A DNA stretch of 64,000 bases from Antennarius striatus (Eukaryota; Chordata; Actinopteri; Lophiiformes; Antennariidae): contig NC_090791.1 of the NCBI RefSeq assembly GCF_040054535.1, positions 19,198,327 to 19,262,326 of the forward strand. The letters run 5' to 3'. Under the pieces are notes generated by a model. The model did not search any database. It was not told the DNA's origin and worked only from the letters and a program-made list of their open reading frames with translations. Of this stretch, positions 1 through 31,298 are shown one piece after another (the first letter of the stretch is position 1; the number at the start of each line of letters is the position of its first letter). The translations under genes were made by a program, and so were the position numbers.

Positions 1-115
1 GTCTCTGGAGCATCTCCCCATCTAATGCCTGTAAGTCTGCTGGGATAGCCTCCAGCAACTCCCGTGACCCACGAATGCAGCAAAAGCATGAATGAATGAA
101 TGAACGATCAATTCA
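1..115 (+). repeat. 3' end of a tRNA-type SINE with (GAAT)n tail
   Basis: The segment running from the 'ctgctgggatagcctccagc' part to 'cgtgacccacgaatgcagc' and a short GAAT tail matches the 3' part of the SINE at 44865-45140 and a shorter piece at 21700-21775. This is common dispersed repeat sequence in fish. The 5' part lies outside the window. Family name not assigned. Confidence 0.55.
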
Positions 116-1098
116 TTGATACTTCAGTAGTTTTATCAAGTGTAAGTAACTCTAGCTGGCTGTAGCAGCCATTATAAAACGTGCTTTGAATGCCTTCATC
201 AGCTGCTCTGCTACGAGATGAAAGAGACCATCCAACGATGTTAATAAAGTGTACCAGTGTTCTTTTCAGTGAAAACACCTTAACGTAATTATTAACTGAA
301 AATGGTCACAAGTCATTTATGAGAGCACTGTGCAACTAATGGCATTTTCACTTCATATTCAAAACAACAAAGAACATTTCTTTTGAATTTAATCACACCA
401 AAAATATGGAAAATATCAGAGAAGAAAAGTCTTTGAAACAGGCAGCTCACTGACGTTGTCTCTTATCTGTCAGATTGTCGGTTTCCTTCTAAAACAGCCC
501 TCCTGCTGCCACATAGCGCATACCATCTTCTTTTCCTCCAGCTCCTTTGCTTCTGTCTGCCTCATTATATTTGGATAGAATAACAAAAGAATCTGTGTAT
601 TTATGCATTAATTTTTTTCTGGGCAGAATTTTGTTGTCGCATCTGTCACTTCAACTGGATTCTAGCTTCTGTTTGCACATGCTGGATGTTTGAATCTATT
701 CTGCTATGTTTGTGGTATCAGTTCAGAAATCCTCTTAAAGCAGACATTTATCAATAATTATAACAGAAATCAAGTCACAAGTCATCCAATCTGAGGAAGG
801 AGTTGGCAAACTCAGACTTATTGCCCCTGTGCCACAATTCACAGCATTTTTAGTGACTAACCTTGCTAACCTGCAACATCTAAAAAAGTTACATTCTGTA
901 TGTTTGTCTTGAATGAATCAAACAGAACCATTACAGATGGGAATCATAACAGGGCATATTCCCACTAAAGAGTTCCACCAAGATGTACTAGAGGCTGAGT
1001 TTATCACATGTATGTTAACAGCCACTGATGTGACCGTCCACCTTCAATCAGGATATGCTTGAGGTTTTTTGCTTGTTGGTCTGTCTTTACTTACTGAT
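116..1098. other. non-coding sequence, probable stxbp4 intron
   Basis: AT-rich sequence with no convincing exon, RNA gene or named repeat. It probably belongs to the intron upstream of the first visible stxbp4 exon, because that exon begins in the middle of the PDZ domain. Confidence 0.4.
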
Positions 1099-1118
1099 AT
1101 GGAACTGTTGGTTCTCTG

Positions 1119-2506
1119 TGGAGGTATGGAAGTGTCTAGGAGAGGTGGCAGTAGAGTTTCTGACTGGGTTGTTCAACAGGATCTTAGATAGTGAGAAGAT
1201 GCCTGAGGAATGGAGGAGAAGTGTGCTGGTGCCCATTTTTAAGAACAAGGGAGACGTGCAGAGTTGTGGCAACTACAGAGGAATAAAGCTGATGAGCCGT
1301 ACAATGAAGTTATGGGAAAGAGTAGTGGAAGCTAGACTAAGGACAGAAGTGAGCATTTGTGAGCAGCAGTTTGGTTTCATGCCACAACAGAGTACTACAG
1401 ATGCAGTATTTGCTTTGAGGATGTTGATAGAGAAGTACAGAGAAGGCCAGAGGGAGCTGCATTGTGTTTTTGTAGATCTGGAGAAAGCTGATGACAGGGT
1501 GTCCAGAGAGGAACTGTGGTATTGTATGAGGAAGTCTGGAGTGGCAGAGAAGTATGTTAGAGCGGTGCAGGACATGTATGAGGACTGTAAGACAGTGGTG
1601 AGGTGTGCTGTAGGTGTGACAGAGGAGTTCAAGGTGGAGGTGGGACTGCATCAGGGATCAGCTCTGAGCCCCTTCTTGTTGCTATGGTGATGGACAGGCT
1701 GACAGATGATGTTTGCAAATAACATTGTGATCTGCAGTGAGAGCAGGGAACAGGTGGAGGAGAAGCTAGAGAGGTGGAGGTTTGTCCTGGAAAGGAGAGG
1801 AATGAAGGTTAGCCGTAGTAAGACAGAGTACATGTGTGTGAATGAGAGGGACCCAAGTGGAAGAGTGAGGTTACAGGGAGAAGAGATCAAGAAGGTGGAG
1901 GATTTTAAGTACAGTGGTACCTCTCCTTACGAAATTAATTGGTTCCGGAAGAAATTACGTAAGTAGAAAATTTCGTAAGTAGAGAAGCGTTTTCCATGCA
2001 AATGCCCTAATCCGTTCCAAGCCCCCCAAAATTCCGACATAAATGTTTTATAAAGCATAAAAATGCATCAAAACATGTAACAAATACATGTTACAATTAG
2101 ATTATTACACAATAAATGAGAGTTGTGTATAATGTACAAAACAAAAAATAAAGAATAAAAATGATGGTCATTTACCTTCTAACTGCTGTCCTCATTGTTT
2201 TTGCCCTCTTTGGTTCATGCGCTCCTGCCTCACCATGAACAACAGAGTGAATTCCAGCCCTCCTTTTGAACTTCTCCAACCACCCAGGAGAGATAGTGAA
2301 TATATTGGTAGAAGGATGCTGAGTTTTGAACTACCAGGCAGACTACCTAAATGGATGACCAAAGAGGAGGTTTACGGATGTAGTGAAAGAGGACATGAAG
2401 GTAGTTGGTGTGAGAGAAGAGGATGCAGAAGACAGGGTGAGATGGAGGACACTTATTGGCTGTGGTGACCCCTGAAGGGAAAAGCCGAAAGGAAAGAAGA
2501 AGAAGA
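1119..2506 (+). mobile_element. 5'-truncated RTE-type LINE, dead copy
   Basis: Reverse-transcriptase blocks are readable from about 1150: a [13 protein letters not shown] block, NYRGI, a finger/palm FVDLEKA-like block, and [11 protein letters not shown]. The catalytic block reads FANN instead of FADD, near 1710. The frame shifts between 1690 and 1706. The coding part stops at about 1915, and 1916-2286 is unrelated sequence in place of roughly the next 120 codons. From 2287 the C-terminal LINE sequence resumes (RRDSEYIGRRML) and ends in the short RTE-like 3' end rich in AAGAAG. The element is flanked by a 19-bp duplication, tggaactgttggttctctg, at 1100-1118 and 2507-2525 with one mismatch. It is related to the copy at 14800-15525. 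RTE clade is inferred from motifs and tail. Confidence 0.8.
1916..2286. repeat. foreign segment replacing part of the RTE LINE
   Basis: AT-rich sequence with no similarity to LINE coding sequence, lying exactly where about 120 LINE codons are missing compared with related elements. Probably another repeat inserted with loss of LINE sequence. Family unknown. Confidence 0.45.
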
Positions 2507-2525
2507 TGGAACTGTTGGTTTTCTG

Positions 2526-3765
2526 AACAGAGCTGCACTTCCTAGAAAAAAGCCTTGAGAAAACTCTTAACATTATATCAATAAAATGAACCCGACTTGA
2601 CTATAGGTATGAAAAAAAATCATCCTTGCTGATTTTTCACGTCAACATTATATTATATATTTTCCATGTCGGTACCCTCCAAACTGTAGGAATGGTATAC
2701 AGTTATATTAATGACTAGCGGGAACCAGTGGAAATTCCACGATAAAACAATAATATCGTTGTTTTCTCTTTTGAAGCTGTCCCGTGTGTGTGGGACAGAC
2801 TAAGACGAAGACCGCTTCACCGTTAGGGTCCGGCCATCCCGGTAGACGCCGGGTTTGTGGGCTCAGTCCTGGTGATTAACGCATCGATGTTTGTGAGAAG
2901 AATCAAAGAATATAAACCGCTATGTTTGATGAAGCCAAAACGGCTCTGTAAGTGAGAGACATGGACAAATGTGAAGACCTGAGCTAACTCGGCTAGTGCC
3001 CCCAACTTTGGGTAGACGCCTGAAGCGTGACAGCGTGAGGTTTTCAAGTGAGCTTATTCAAATGTGTAGGTGGGAATAATCAGAGGAGTGAGCAAGTGAG
3101 TGATTGAGTGAGTGAACGAGCGAGCGAGTGAGTGGATGAGTGAGGGAGCGAGTGAATGAGTGATCGAGTCAGTGAGTGAGTGAATGAGTGAGCGAGTGAG
3201 TGAGAGAATGAGTGAGTGTTCTGAGAAAAAGTTAGTCCAACGGTTCATCAATTGTTTTTTTGGTTTTCAGCGACTTACGATCTTTAAAATCAATATTAAA
3301 TGACCCGTGGTAGCAAAACTACATGGAACTGCATTAGAGAAACCGCAGTGAAGGAAAGCGATGTCCATTCTCTGTCATCAAATCTCACAGCTGATGCCTG
3401 GCTCTGTTGCAAAAGCTACTGACATTGATTCCCCCAGCTTCTGTCTTCTGCTTATGGAAGCAGGTTGTCCATTTCCTCCCAATCCCAACTCTTAATCCCC
3501 TGTGTCACAAAAGATGCAAGCCAGCAGTTCATGTACTGCAGTTTTCTGTATGGGATAAATGAGCTGGGGAATTCTGGAGATCTGCATCTCTCAGAGGGAT
3601 AGATTTACTCAAGGTTTTATAGAAGGTAGGAGGGTGTCGCATCAAAATAAATTGGTTTTCAGTTAGCATGGTTATACAAATGTTTAAAAATGCCCAGTAC
3701 GGCTTTTATTTAGTGCCTGTTCAGCTCCTCAATATGATCAAAGTTTCTCTCTCTGTGTTGTTCAG
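2526..3765. other. intron sequence with degenerate (GAGT)n
   Basis: No exon found. From about 3085 to 3215 there is a degenerate GAGT/GAGC tandem repeat that gives a spurious open frame on the minus strand. The last 40 bases before 3766 form the acceptor of the first stxbp4 exon. Confidence 0.5.
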
Positions 3766-24153
<20,388 letters not shown>

Positions 24154-24312
24154 GGGACAAAGAGCCAGGGAGGATCATGAGAGGACCCGGGTCAAGCTGA
24201 AGAGGCTGAAGCCATAATGGACGATAACATCCTCTACAAAAACAGGACATTCAGTCCTGCTCAGTCACATCACTACTCAGTCTACAGCGGCACCAAGCCT
24301 GCTCACACACAC

Positions 24313-24472
24313 CGACTAGTGTCCATCCGACTAGTTTCCATCCGACTAGTGTCCATCCAACTAGTCTCCATCCGACTAATTTCCATCCGACTAGCGTCCA
24401 TCAGACAAGCGTCCATCTGTCTAGTGTCCATCCGACTAGTATCCATCCGACCAGTGTCCATCTGACAGTCAG
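24313..24472. repeat. minisatellite, 15-bp unit, about 10 copies
   Basis: Units of cgactagtgtccatc with substitutions (tttcc, agcgt, tatcc). The period is a multiple of three, so the array reads as a repeated five-residue frame on each strand. These frames are artefacts. Confidence 0.95.
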
Positions 24473-24967
24473 AAGGGGGAGGGATACAACCTAGTTGGTC
24501 CAACAAACTCATCAGTACCATCAGAACGTCTCCAGGAGACGTACTCTGCCAAACAGGATGTCTGCTGGAGTTCACTTCCTGTTCCTCTGAAAGGTGGCGC
24601 TGGAGGACCTGCATGGACCGGTCACCACCAGAACCACACAGCCTGTTCAGACCGCGTACCAACAACACAACAACACAACACGACCCCAGCGGCTCACACC
24701 CAGTGCATCCCTAACATTCTCTGATTTTACATAAAGACACAAGTCATCAAGAATTTCTAACAGAACAATTTTGTTTCTAAATGGGTTTTGAATTGTGTTC
24801 TCTACGTATGACAGAAACTGTGCCGATGGTGTTTCTCTGTATTTGTAAAATATGAGGTACAATTTACCTCTTTTCATGAATTTAAATGGTGAAATCATTT
24901 AGGACAGAGTTCAAACAGGAGCACTTTTGTAAAGCTCATTTATGAAATTTAGTCCATTCGTTTCAAA

Positions 24968-25012
24968 CCATCCATCCATCCATCCATCCATCCATCCATC
25001 CATCCATCCATC
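24968..25012. repeat. (CATC)n microsatellite
   Basis: About 11 perfect CATC units in the probable stxbp4 3'UTR. Confidence 0.95.
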
Positions 25013-25983
25013 CACACTGTAGCAGCAGAGGTCCAACTTTTTCATGAATCATGGATTCACTGCCATTAAACTACAAATATGATAAATCCTGTTTGAAGTA
25101 AAGGCAGTGAAGGAATGGAACACTTTTCCTCTGAACAACAGCGATGCTGCAGCAAACTGACAGGGAAGCAATCTGTTGTATTTAATCCTAATTTTAAGAG
25201 ATGACTCGCACCAGTTAGAACTAACTGTAGTTTCTCCTGAACTCTAAACATGGGACTCTGAGGGATGCTGGAATGTTGTTAGTGCAGCGGGGACACATTA
25301 AAACTCTCTGCTTCTGGACTTCCTAAGTCAGTGAGCAGGAACATACCAATGCTTACCGAGACCTGGAGCTTTTGTGGCCCCTGGCTGCAGGAGGCCCTTC
25401 AGTGGAGCCACAGGACAGTCACTGTTAACCGAATACATTATCCACGTGTCTCGGGTCACAAACCTGCACGTGGAGCCCTCAGGTGTGATGGGGTCCAGTT
25501 CATACCGGGTCTACAGGCTCAGACTGCATGTCAAGGAGAACTTGTTTGCCTGTACGAGGAGGAAACAGCGCTGCTCTGTTCCTCCTGTGTTATAACTTGT
25601 CGCCATCTTCCTCCGTCACGTTACCCGTTACCTCTGCCACTGAGGAAATGTCGAGCAAACAATAGAACAAGAAACTCTTTTCTTACATCTTGTTTACTGT
25701 CCTCTTACATTTCTTCATGGAAAATAGAATGATGTCATCACAGCTGTTGGGCAGCGTTTGTCATCTCTGCTTCATCTCACTGCATGGTTCATACTGATAT
25801 GTCCCTACATCCAGTCACAGCTCCTGCTATGTAAACCTGTGTTTAGTAGTAATACATGTAGGCAGATGTCAGTCATAGGATTCATGTGGAACATCACTTT
25901 ATTACATGGTAATTACTGACGTCCTGTTCTTCAACCAGAAAGCATCTTTGGTGTGGCCTCATGTCTTTCTGTTAGTGTTTTAT

Positions 25984-25989
25984 AATAAA
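25984..25989 (+). terminator. candidate stxbp4 poly(A) signal
   Basis: AATAAA followed within 25 bases by a GT-rich stretch (tgatcgtgtttgtgg). First canonical hexamer with a downstream GU-rich element after the stop codon. Confidence 0.5.
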
Positions 25990-26023
25990 GGAATAACAGA
26001 TGATCGTGTTTGTGGCTTATGTC

Positions 26024-26033
26024 TTTATTTATT
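26024..26033 (-). terminator. candidate rrn3 poly(A) signal(s)
   Basis: TTTATTTATT on the + strand gives two overlapping AATAAA hexamers on the minus strand, about 770 bases after the rrn3 stop and only about 35 bases from the stxbp4 signal on the other strand. Confidence 0.5.
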
Positions 26034-26799
26034 TTTTTTAGCATAATCAAAAATAAGCAGGCTGTTGACAAGACCCTTCACCCTTCAGACCAATAGAGAC
26101 AGCTCTCACACACACTCCTATTGACGTGTGTGAACAGCCACATCACAACTCTTCTCTTTTTTCTGTGACATTAAAATTCAGGGATCCTTGAGATACTCTC
26201 CAGCGACGGGAGGAGGTTCCTGACCTGAACACACACAGCGTGACGCTCGTGTCGTACTACTAACAGTTTAGGTTCCAAAAACATAAACTTCTCACCGAAC
26301 TTTATGATCACAAAACTTCCTGAATAATAAATGACTGAAAATAACAAACAGCAAAAACACTGAGCCATTCTAAAAATTAAAACCACAAGTGAGTCGACAG
26401 CGCATGTTAGCATTCAACCACTTCCTGGCTAACAAATTTTACACAACATGATGACCACAGAGCTTCTAATCCATCAATAACCTTCTGATGAACTGGATGG
26501 AGACTAGCTCCAGCCCTCAGTCACGGCTGCTATGTGAATGAGATCTACACAGAGGGGCTTCAGAGGTCACCTCAGGAGAGTCGGGCCCCCCCACTGGTGA
26601 TGATGGCTTCAGACGCATCTCTGTTCCACATGGTTCCATCTGAGATCAATAAGATCCCATATATCAATAAACATATAGTGTAATCCCCTGGCCCCGATCC
26701 TCCAGTCAGTCTCTTTGAATCCCTCCAGACGACGTGACCCCAGGACCGGAGGAAGGTTCTGTCTGTGGGTGTGAGGTCCCGTCTCCAGGGTGGTGTCCG
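26034..26799 (-). other. rrn3: probable rrn3 3'UTR
   Basis: Stretch between the rrn3 stop and its candidate poly(A) signals. No further exon, repeat or RNA structure recognised. Confidence 0.5.
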
Positions 26800-29700
26800 T
26801 TAGAACAGAACAGGACACGATGTGGGACTAGAAGGTTCTCTGGAAAGTGACAAGGGAGAGCCCACGCCATGGAGAGTGGACTCGTAGGAGCTTGGCGTCA
26901 TCCCGACAATGCCATCAGTCTTCGGCGTGTCTCCACAGAGGAAGTCATCCTCTTCATCCTGCGAGACCTGACCCACAAAAACCACCACAAGCACAACAAT
27001 ATTTAACAGTTCATCATAAAGTCTTAAAGAACCGATGATCTCCTGATCTTCATTCTCAAACTGGTGAACACGATGAAAAGTCAGCTAAATATTTGTTAAG
27101 ACAAATTCTATCTGATTATTACTGATCACCTGTCTGTCACCTCACCTGTTGAGCTGCTTTAGTGGGAAACAGTTCTGGGTCCGCCAGCTCCTCCCACACC
27201 TGGTACAAAGGTTCAATCAGCTGACCGGACCTGGGGGGGAGGTGGGGGTGAGGTGGGAGATACAGACTTTAAAGAGGAGGACTTTCTGCTGACACTACAA
27301 TTAAGAGTGATTTGCTATCTGCTTCTTCTTCTCTTTCTTCCTGAGGATGGTGGTTTGGTGACAGAATGATCCGTTTATTTCTCATCAGTTACAGTTTAAA
27401 TTTGTGATCTTTATTGGGTTTAAACGTCTTGTTGACTTCATCTTCAGTTAATCAGAGCGATGTCTACGGTTCGCTAGACGTGTAACTGTCAGATCATCCA
27501 CCCCTACTTCTGACGGACAACACCTACAACCGATCCATCGTACTTCTTCAGAGACTATCCTCCAGCTCTGACCTGAAGGCTGAGAGTCAGACACATTTCA
27601 TGAGGTGTAGGTGTACCAGTGTACCTTTTAAGCAGGTAGGGGTCGAAGGGGAAGAAGCTGTCCAGAGGGTTGGTGACCGTGGTCACGCAGTCCCCTCCTG
27701 TCGAGCTGCGAACCACCGGCAGCACCTGGCGGTTGTTCCTCTCTATGATGGTGTAGCAGAACACCACCTGATACTTCCTGCAACAAACAAACACAGGCGC
27801 TGCTGTGGATACGGGGGGGTGGAGCAGAGCGGCGACGGATCTGACGCTTCATGCAGTGATCCCATCTCAGTGTCGGGTAGAGTTAACCAGTGGAAGACTG
27901 GTACTGTCAGGGCTCTGCTCCACCTTCAGGGCGGGGGACCCCAACACCCCGATTTAACGCATTCTCTCCTCCACATCTGTCTGTGAGTCACTTTTGACAC
28001 TTGTCAAGAAGGTCTGGGTCACGTGACTATCTTCTAAAAGGGGCCGCTGACAGTGACAGAATATATTATCGCTAAATTTTAACTCCCAGGGTAGCAAAAC
28101 TAACAAAAAACAAACGTCTTTGGAAAGTTTCTTTAACGGAGAGTAAAAACGCCAACGAGGAGACAGAAGAAGAACCAATGACTTTAAAGAAAAGAAAGCT
28201 GCTAGATAACTATTTTTATACTGGTCTATCATTTTATTTATTTTATTTTGTTGCATTTATTCGCCACACCTTAAAGAAAAATAAAGTGAAAATATTGTCT
28301 GAAATTAAACCAGTCCATTGAAGTAAGACAGGTCGTGGACGGTCGGGGGGTGCGGGTGTGGAAATTCAGTTGAGTTCAGAAATTCAGTTCACTAAAAACC
28401 CTGCAGTGGTCAATCGTTCATCCCTTCTGTCTTCTGAAGGACGCAGCGCTGAAACACACCTGATAACGCTTGAAATGTAAAGAGAAGTTATATTTACAAT
28501 GGAACAGTGTTTATTATCAACGGTTCTACTTCTGACCTTTGTGTATTCATAATTTCCAGAAAGTCGTGACCCTTGCCCCTTTTTGCCTGTGAACACCAGA
28601 GCTTTTCAAATAAGGTTCCTAACAGGTAGTTTTGGGGGTGTCCACGGCTCTCCTGTTTCTGGGTTTCAAACGAGTCATGTAGGAAAAACATTCTGCCTAT
28701 CAGCGATCAAACACAGACGGGGGGGGGGTACCTGGTGATGGCAGCAAACATGCTGGTGACTGCGGGCAGGCAGACTTTGAGGGGGTTCAGCTGACACGTG
28801 ACCACCCGCTGCAGGTTGAGACTCTGCAGGTACTCCAAGCCTGAGCAGCAGACACACAGAGAAGAAACAGTCAGTCAGTGGACACCCTGATCTGGTGGGG
28901 TTCCTGCCATGGTCTCCATTTTGAAGGCAGATCTCACAAACATGTTTGGTTTGATTTGTTCCAGTTAAGTAAAAATTAACCTAAGAATTTTTGAGCTGAC
29001 CAGGAGCTTGTGGTGTGTGTAGGTCCTCAATCAGCCAGGTCATGGTTCTCCAAAGCTGTTTAAATCAATCCACTGGACTATAAGAATGTTTTTTTTTAAT
29101 GTTTCATCTCTCATCCAAGAGGCTTCTTCAGTTCTGATGGTGGCCGGTCTTGTCCCAGCTGGTTCTGGTATGTGGACGACACATGGGTCAAGATGAAAAT
29201 CCATGAGGTGCAACTTCTCACTGAACACATCAACTCAGTGGACAGCAACATCAAGTTCACCAGAGAGGATGTAAAGGACAACAGTTTGCCCTTTTTGGAT
29301 TGCGAGGTCGGCATAAAAGGTGACAGAAGTCTGTATGTTGGGGTATATAGGAAACCAACACACACGGACCAGTACCTGCTTTTTGACTCTCACCACCCAC
29401 TGAAGCACAAGCTGGACCCTGGACCTGTCATCAGGACCCTGCAGGACAGGGCTGATAAGCTACCAACCAGTGCCCAAGACCAGGTGAAAGAACACCAACA
29501 CCTGAAAGGGGCACTGAAAACCTGTGGATGTCCTGACTGGACCTTCGTGAAAGCTCACACAAGATCCAGATCCAGAAAGCAAGAGAGCAAGCGTAATGGT
29601 ACAGTGATCCGTACGTGTCTGGAGTGTCTGAAAAGCTGAGGAGGATCTTTAACAAACACAAGGTCCCTGTGTATTTAAGCCGGGTAACACCCTCCGACAA

Positions 29701-31233
29701 AGACTGGTCCACCCAAAAGACCCCACACCACACAGTCAGAAGAGCAATCTGGTGTATGCAGTTAAATGCAGCGAGGAATGCTCAGATGTCTACATGGGGG
29801 AAACCAAACAACCACTGCACAGACGCATGGCTCAACACAGAAGAGCCAACACATCAGGACAGGACTCAGCAGTCTGCCCCCCCCCTCAAGGAAGAGGGAC
29901 ACTCATTTCAGGACACCAATGTGCAGATCTTGGACAGGGAAGACATCACCATTCACCTGTTGACCATCAGGTCCTTTTGAAACTCCCAAAAAGAACGTCT
30001 CGGCAGATTAACCCAGGTGATGAGTCTCATGCTAATGACATCATTATTATACAAAGGCTCAGTGAAACTCGCTTTTCAACGACCCCCCTTTGACACCCCC
30101 TGGTACCCCCATCAATCCATCGCTGAGGAGCCAGACGGGTTTCAACTACAGTCTTTGGAATGTGAATAGCATTGACCACACCCCACAGAGTTAGTAGGCT
30201 GGGACAAGACCCCCACCATCAGAACTGAAGAAGCCTCTTGGATGAGAGACGAAACGTCTTCAGGAAACTGTCTTAAAGTCCAGTGGATCGATTCAAACAG
30301 CTTTGGACAAGGAGCTTGAATCATTCTTCCAATCAAAACATTCTAAAATCAACAAACCATTATAATACAGTATTATAATAATTTCTTATCAGTTCATTTA
30401 TACTTTAACATTAAATGAACTAATATGCTTAGATATAGGTAAATACAGGTTACCGACGTAAGCCGAGGTTTACCCGTACTTTAAATGACACCTTTTGTCT
30501 TACATTATACAGCAGGCCTTTGGGTTAAATCTAGAATCACACTTTTTGTCACTTGTCCGCACTTAATTTGCTGGAACTGAACAACCTGTGTGTTGACCTG
30601 CATCTGGAGTGTGTTCCAGAAGAGCCAGACTTGGTCCAGCATGACAAGCTCACCCAGGACGGAGGCTAAAGCCGGGTATGAACAGGTCCTCAGAGGTGGT
30701 CCTGTCACCCCGGTAACAGGGCTTCTTCATCTAACACTCACCTTTCTTCATGTTGCCCTCAAGCATGGCTCTATGTCTGAAGATGAGCGTGTAGAAGACA
30801 GCCTGGCAGGCGCTGTAGAACGGTCCATGCAGGCGGATGTCACAGCAGGCCTGTCTGCTGTCGCTGTCCTGGCCGTCGATGTAGCCGTGGATCCAGGGAA
30901 GCAGCAGGTCCAGACAGGCCCGCACCGTGCTGCAAAAGGGGTGAACGTTTGAACGGGGTCACCTAGAAATAAGGTCCTCCCTCCCCCAAGCTGCCCGTGT
31001 GTTTCACCAGGAGGAACTCACGGCAAAGGGATGAACTTTGCTCGGGCCAGGAAGCTTCCCAGATATCCAGCAGCAGCCTGGCGGAGGATAGCAGGCTGAG
31101 AGGGACTCTGTAGGAGCTTCCACTGGTGGTCCAGGAAGGCTTCAGCCAGGGCCTGAAACAGAGGAGGACACCAAAATATTCATTCAAATGAATGGAAAAA
31201 AAAACAAATGAAGGAAACCTCATCGCATCTGCT

Positions 31234-31298
<65 letters not shown>

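Larger units (their letters stand above)
24154..26010 (+). other. stxbp4: probable stxbp4 3'UTR
   Basis: Follows the stop at 24151-24153 without a convincing further exon. It contains a 15-bp minisatellite, a (CATC)n tract and, at 25984-25989, AATAAA. The frame at 25331-25732 shows no domain and is regarded as chance. No WW domain signature was found in any frame. Confidence 0.5.

Noticed and set aside
25331-25732. 133-codon frame downstream of stxbp4
   Set aside because: No recognisable domain or splice context; lies in the probable 3'UTR.
30229-30262. Hammerhead-ribozyme-like GATGAG...CGAAAC in the Penelope terminal repeat
   Set aside because: Penelope elements can carry hammerheads, but here the bases before GATGA are TG instead of the required CU, and no full three-stem fold was evident.
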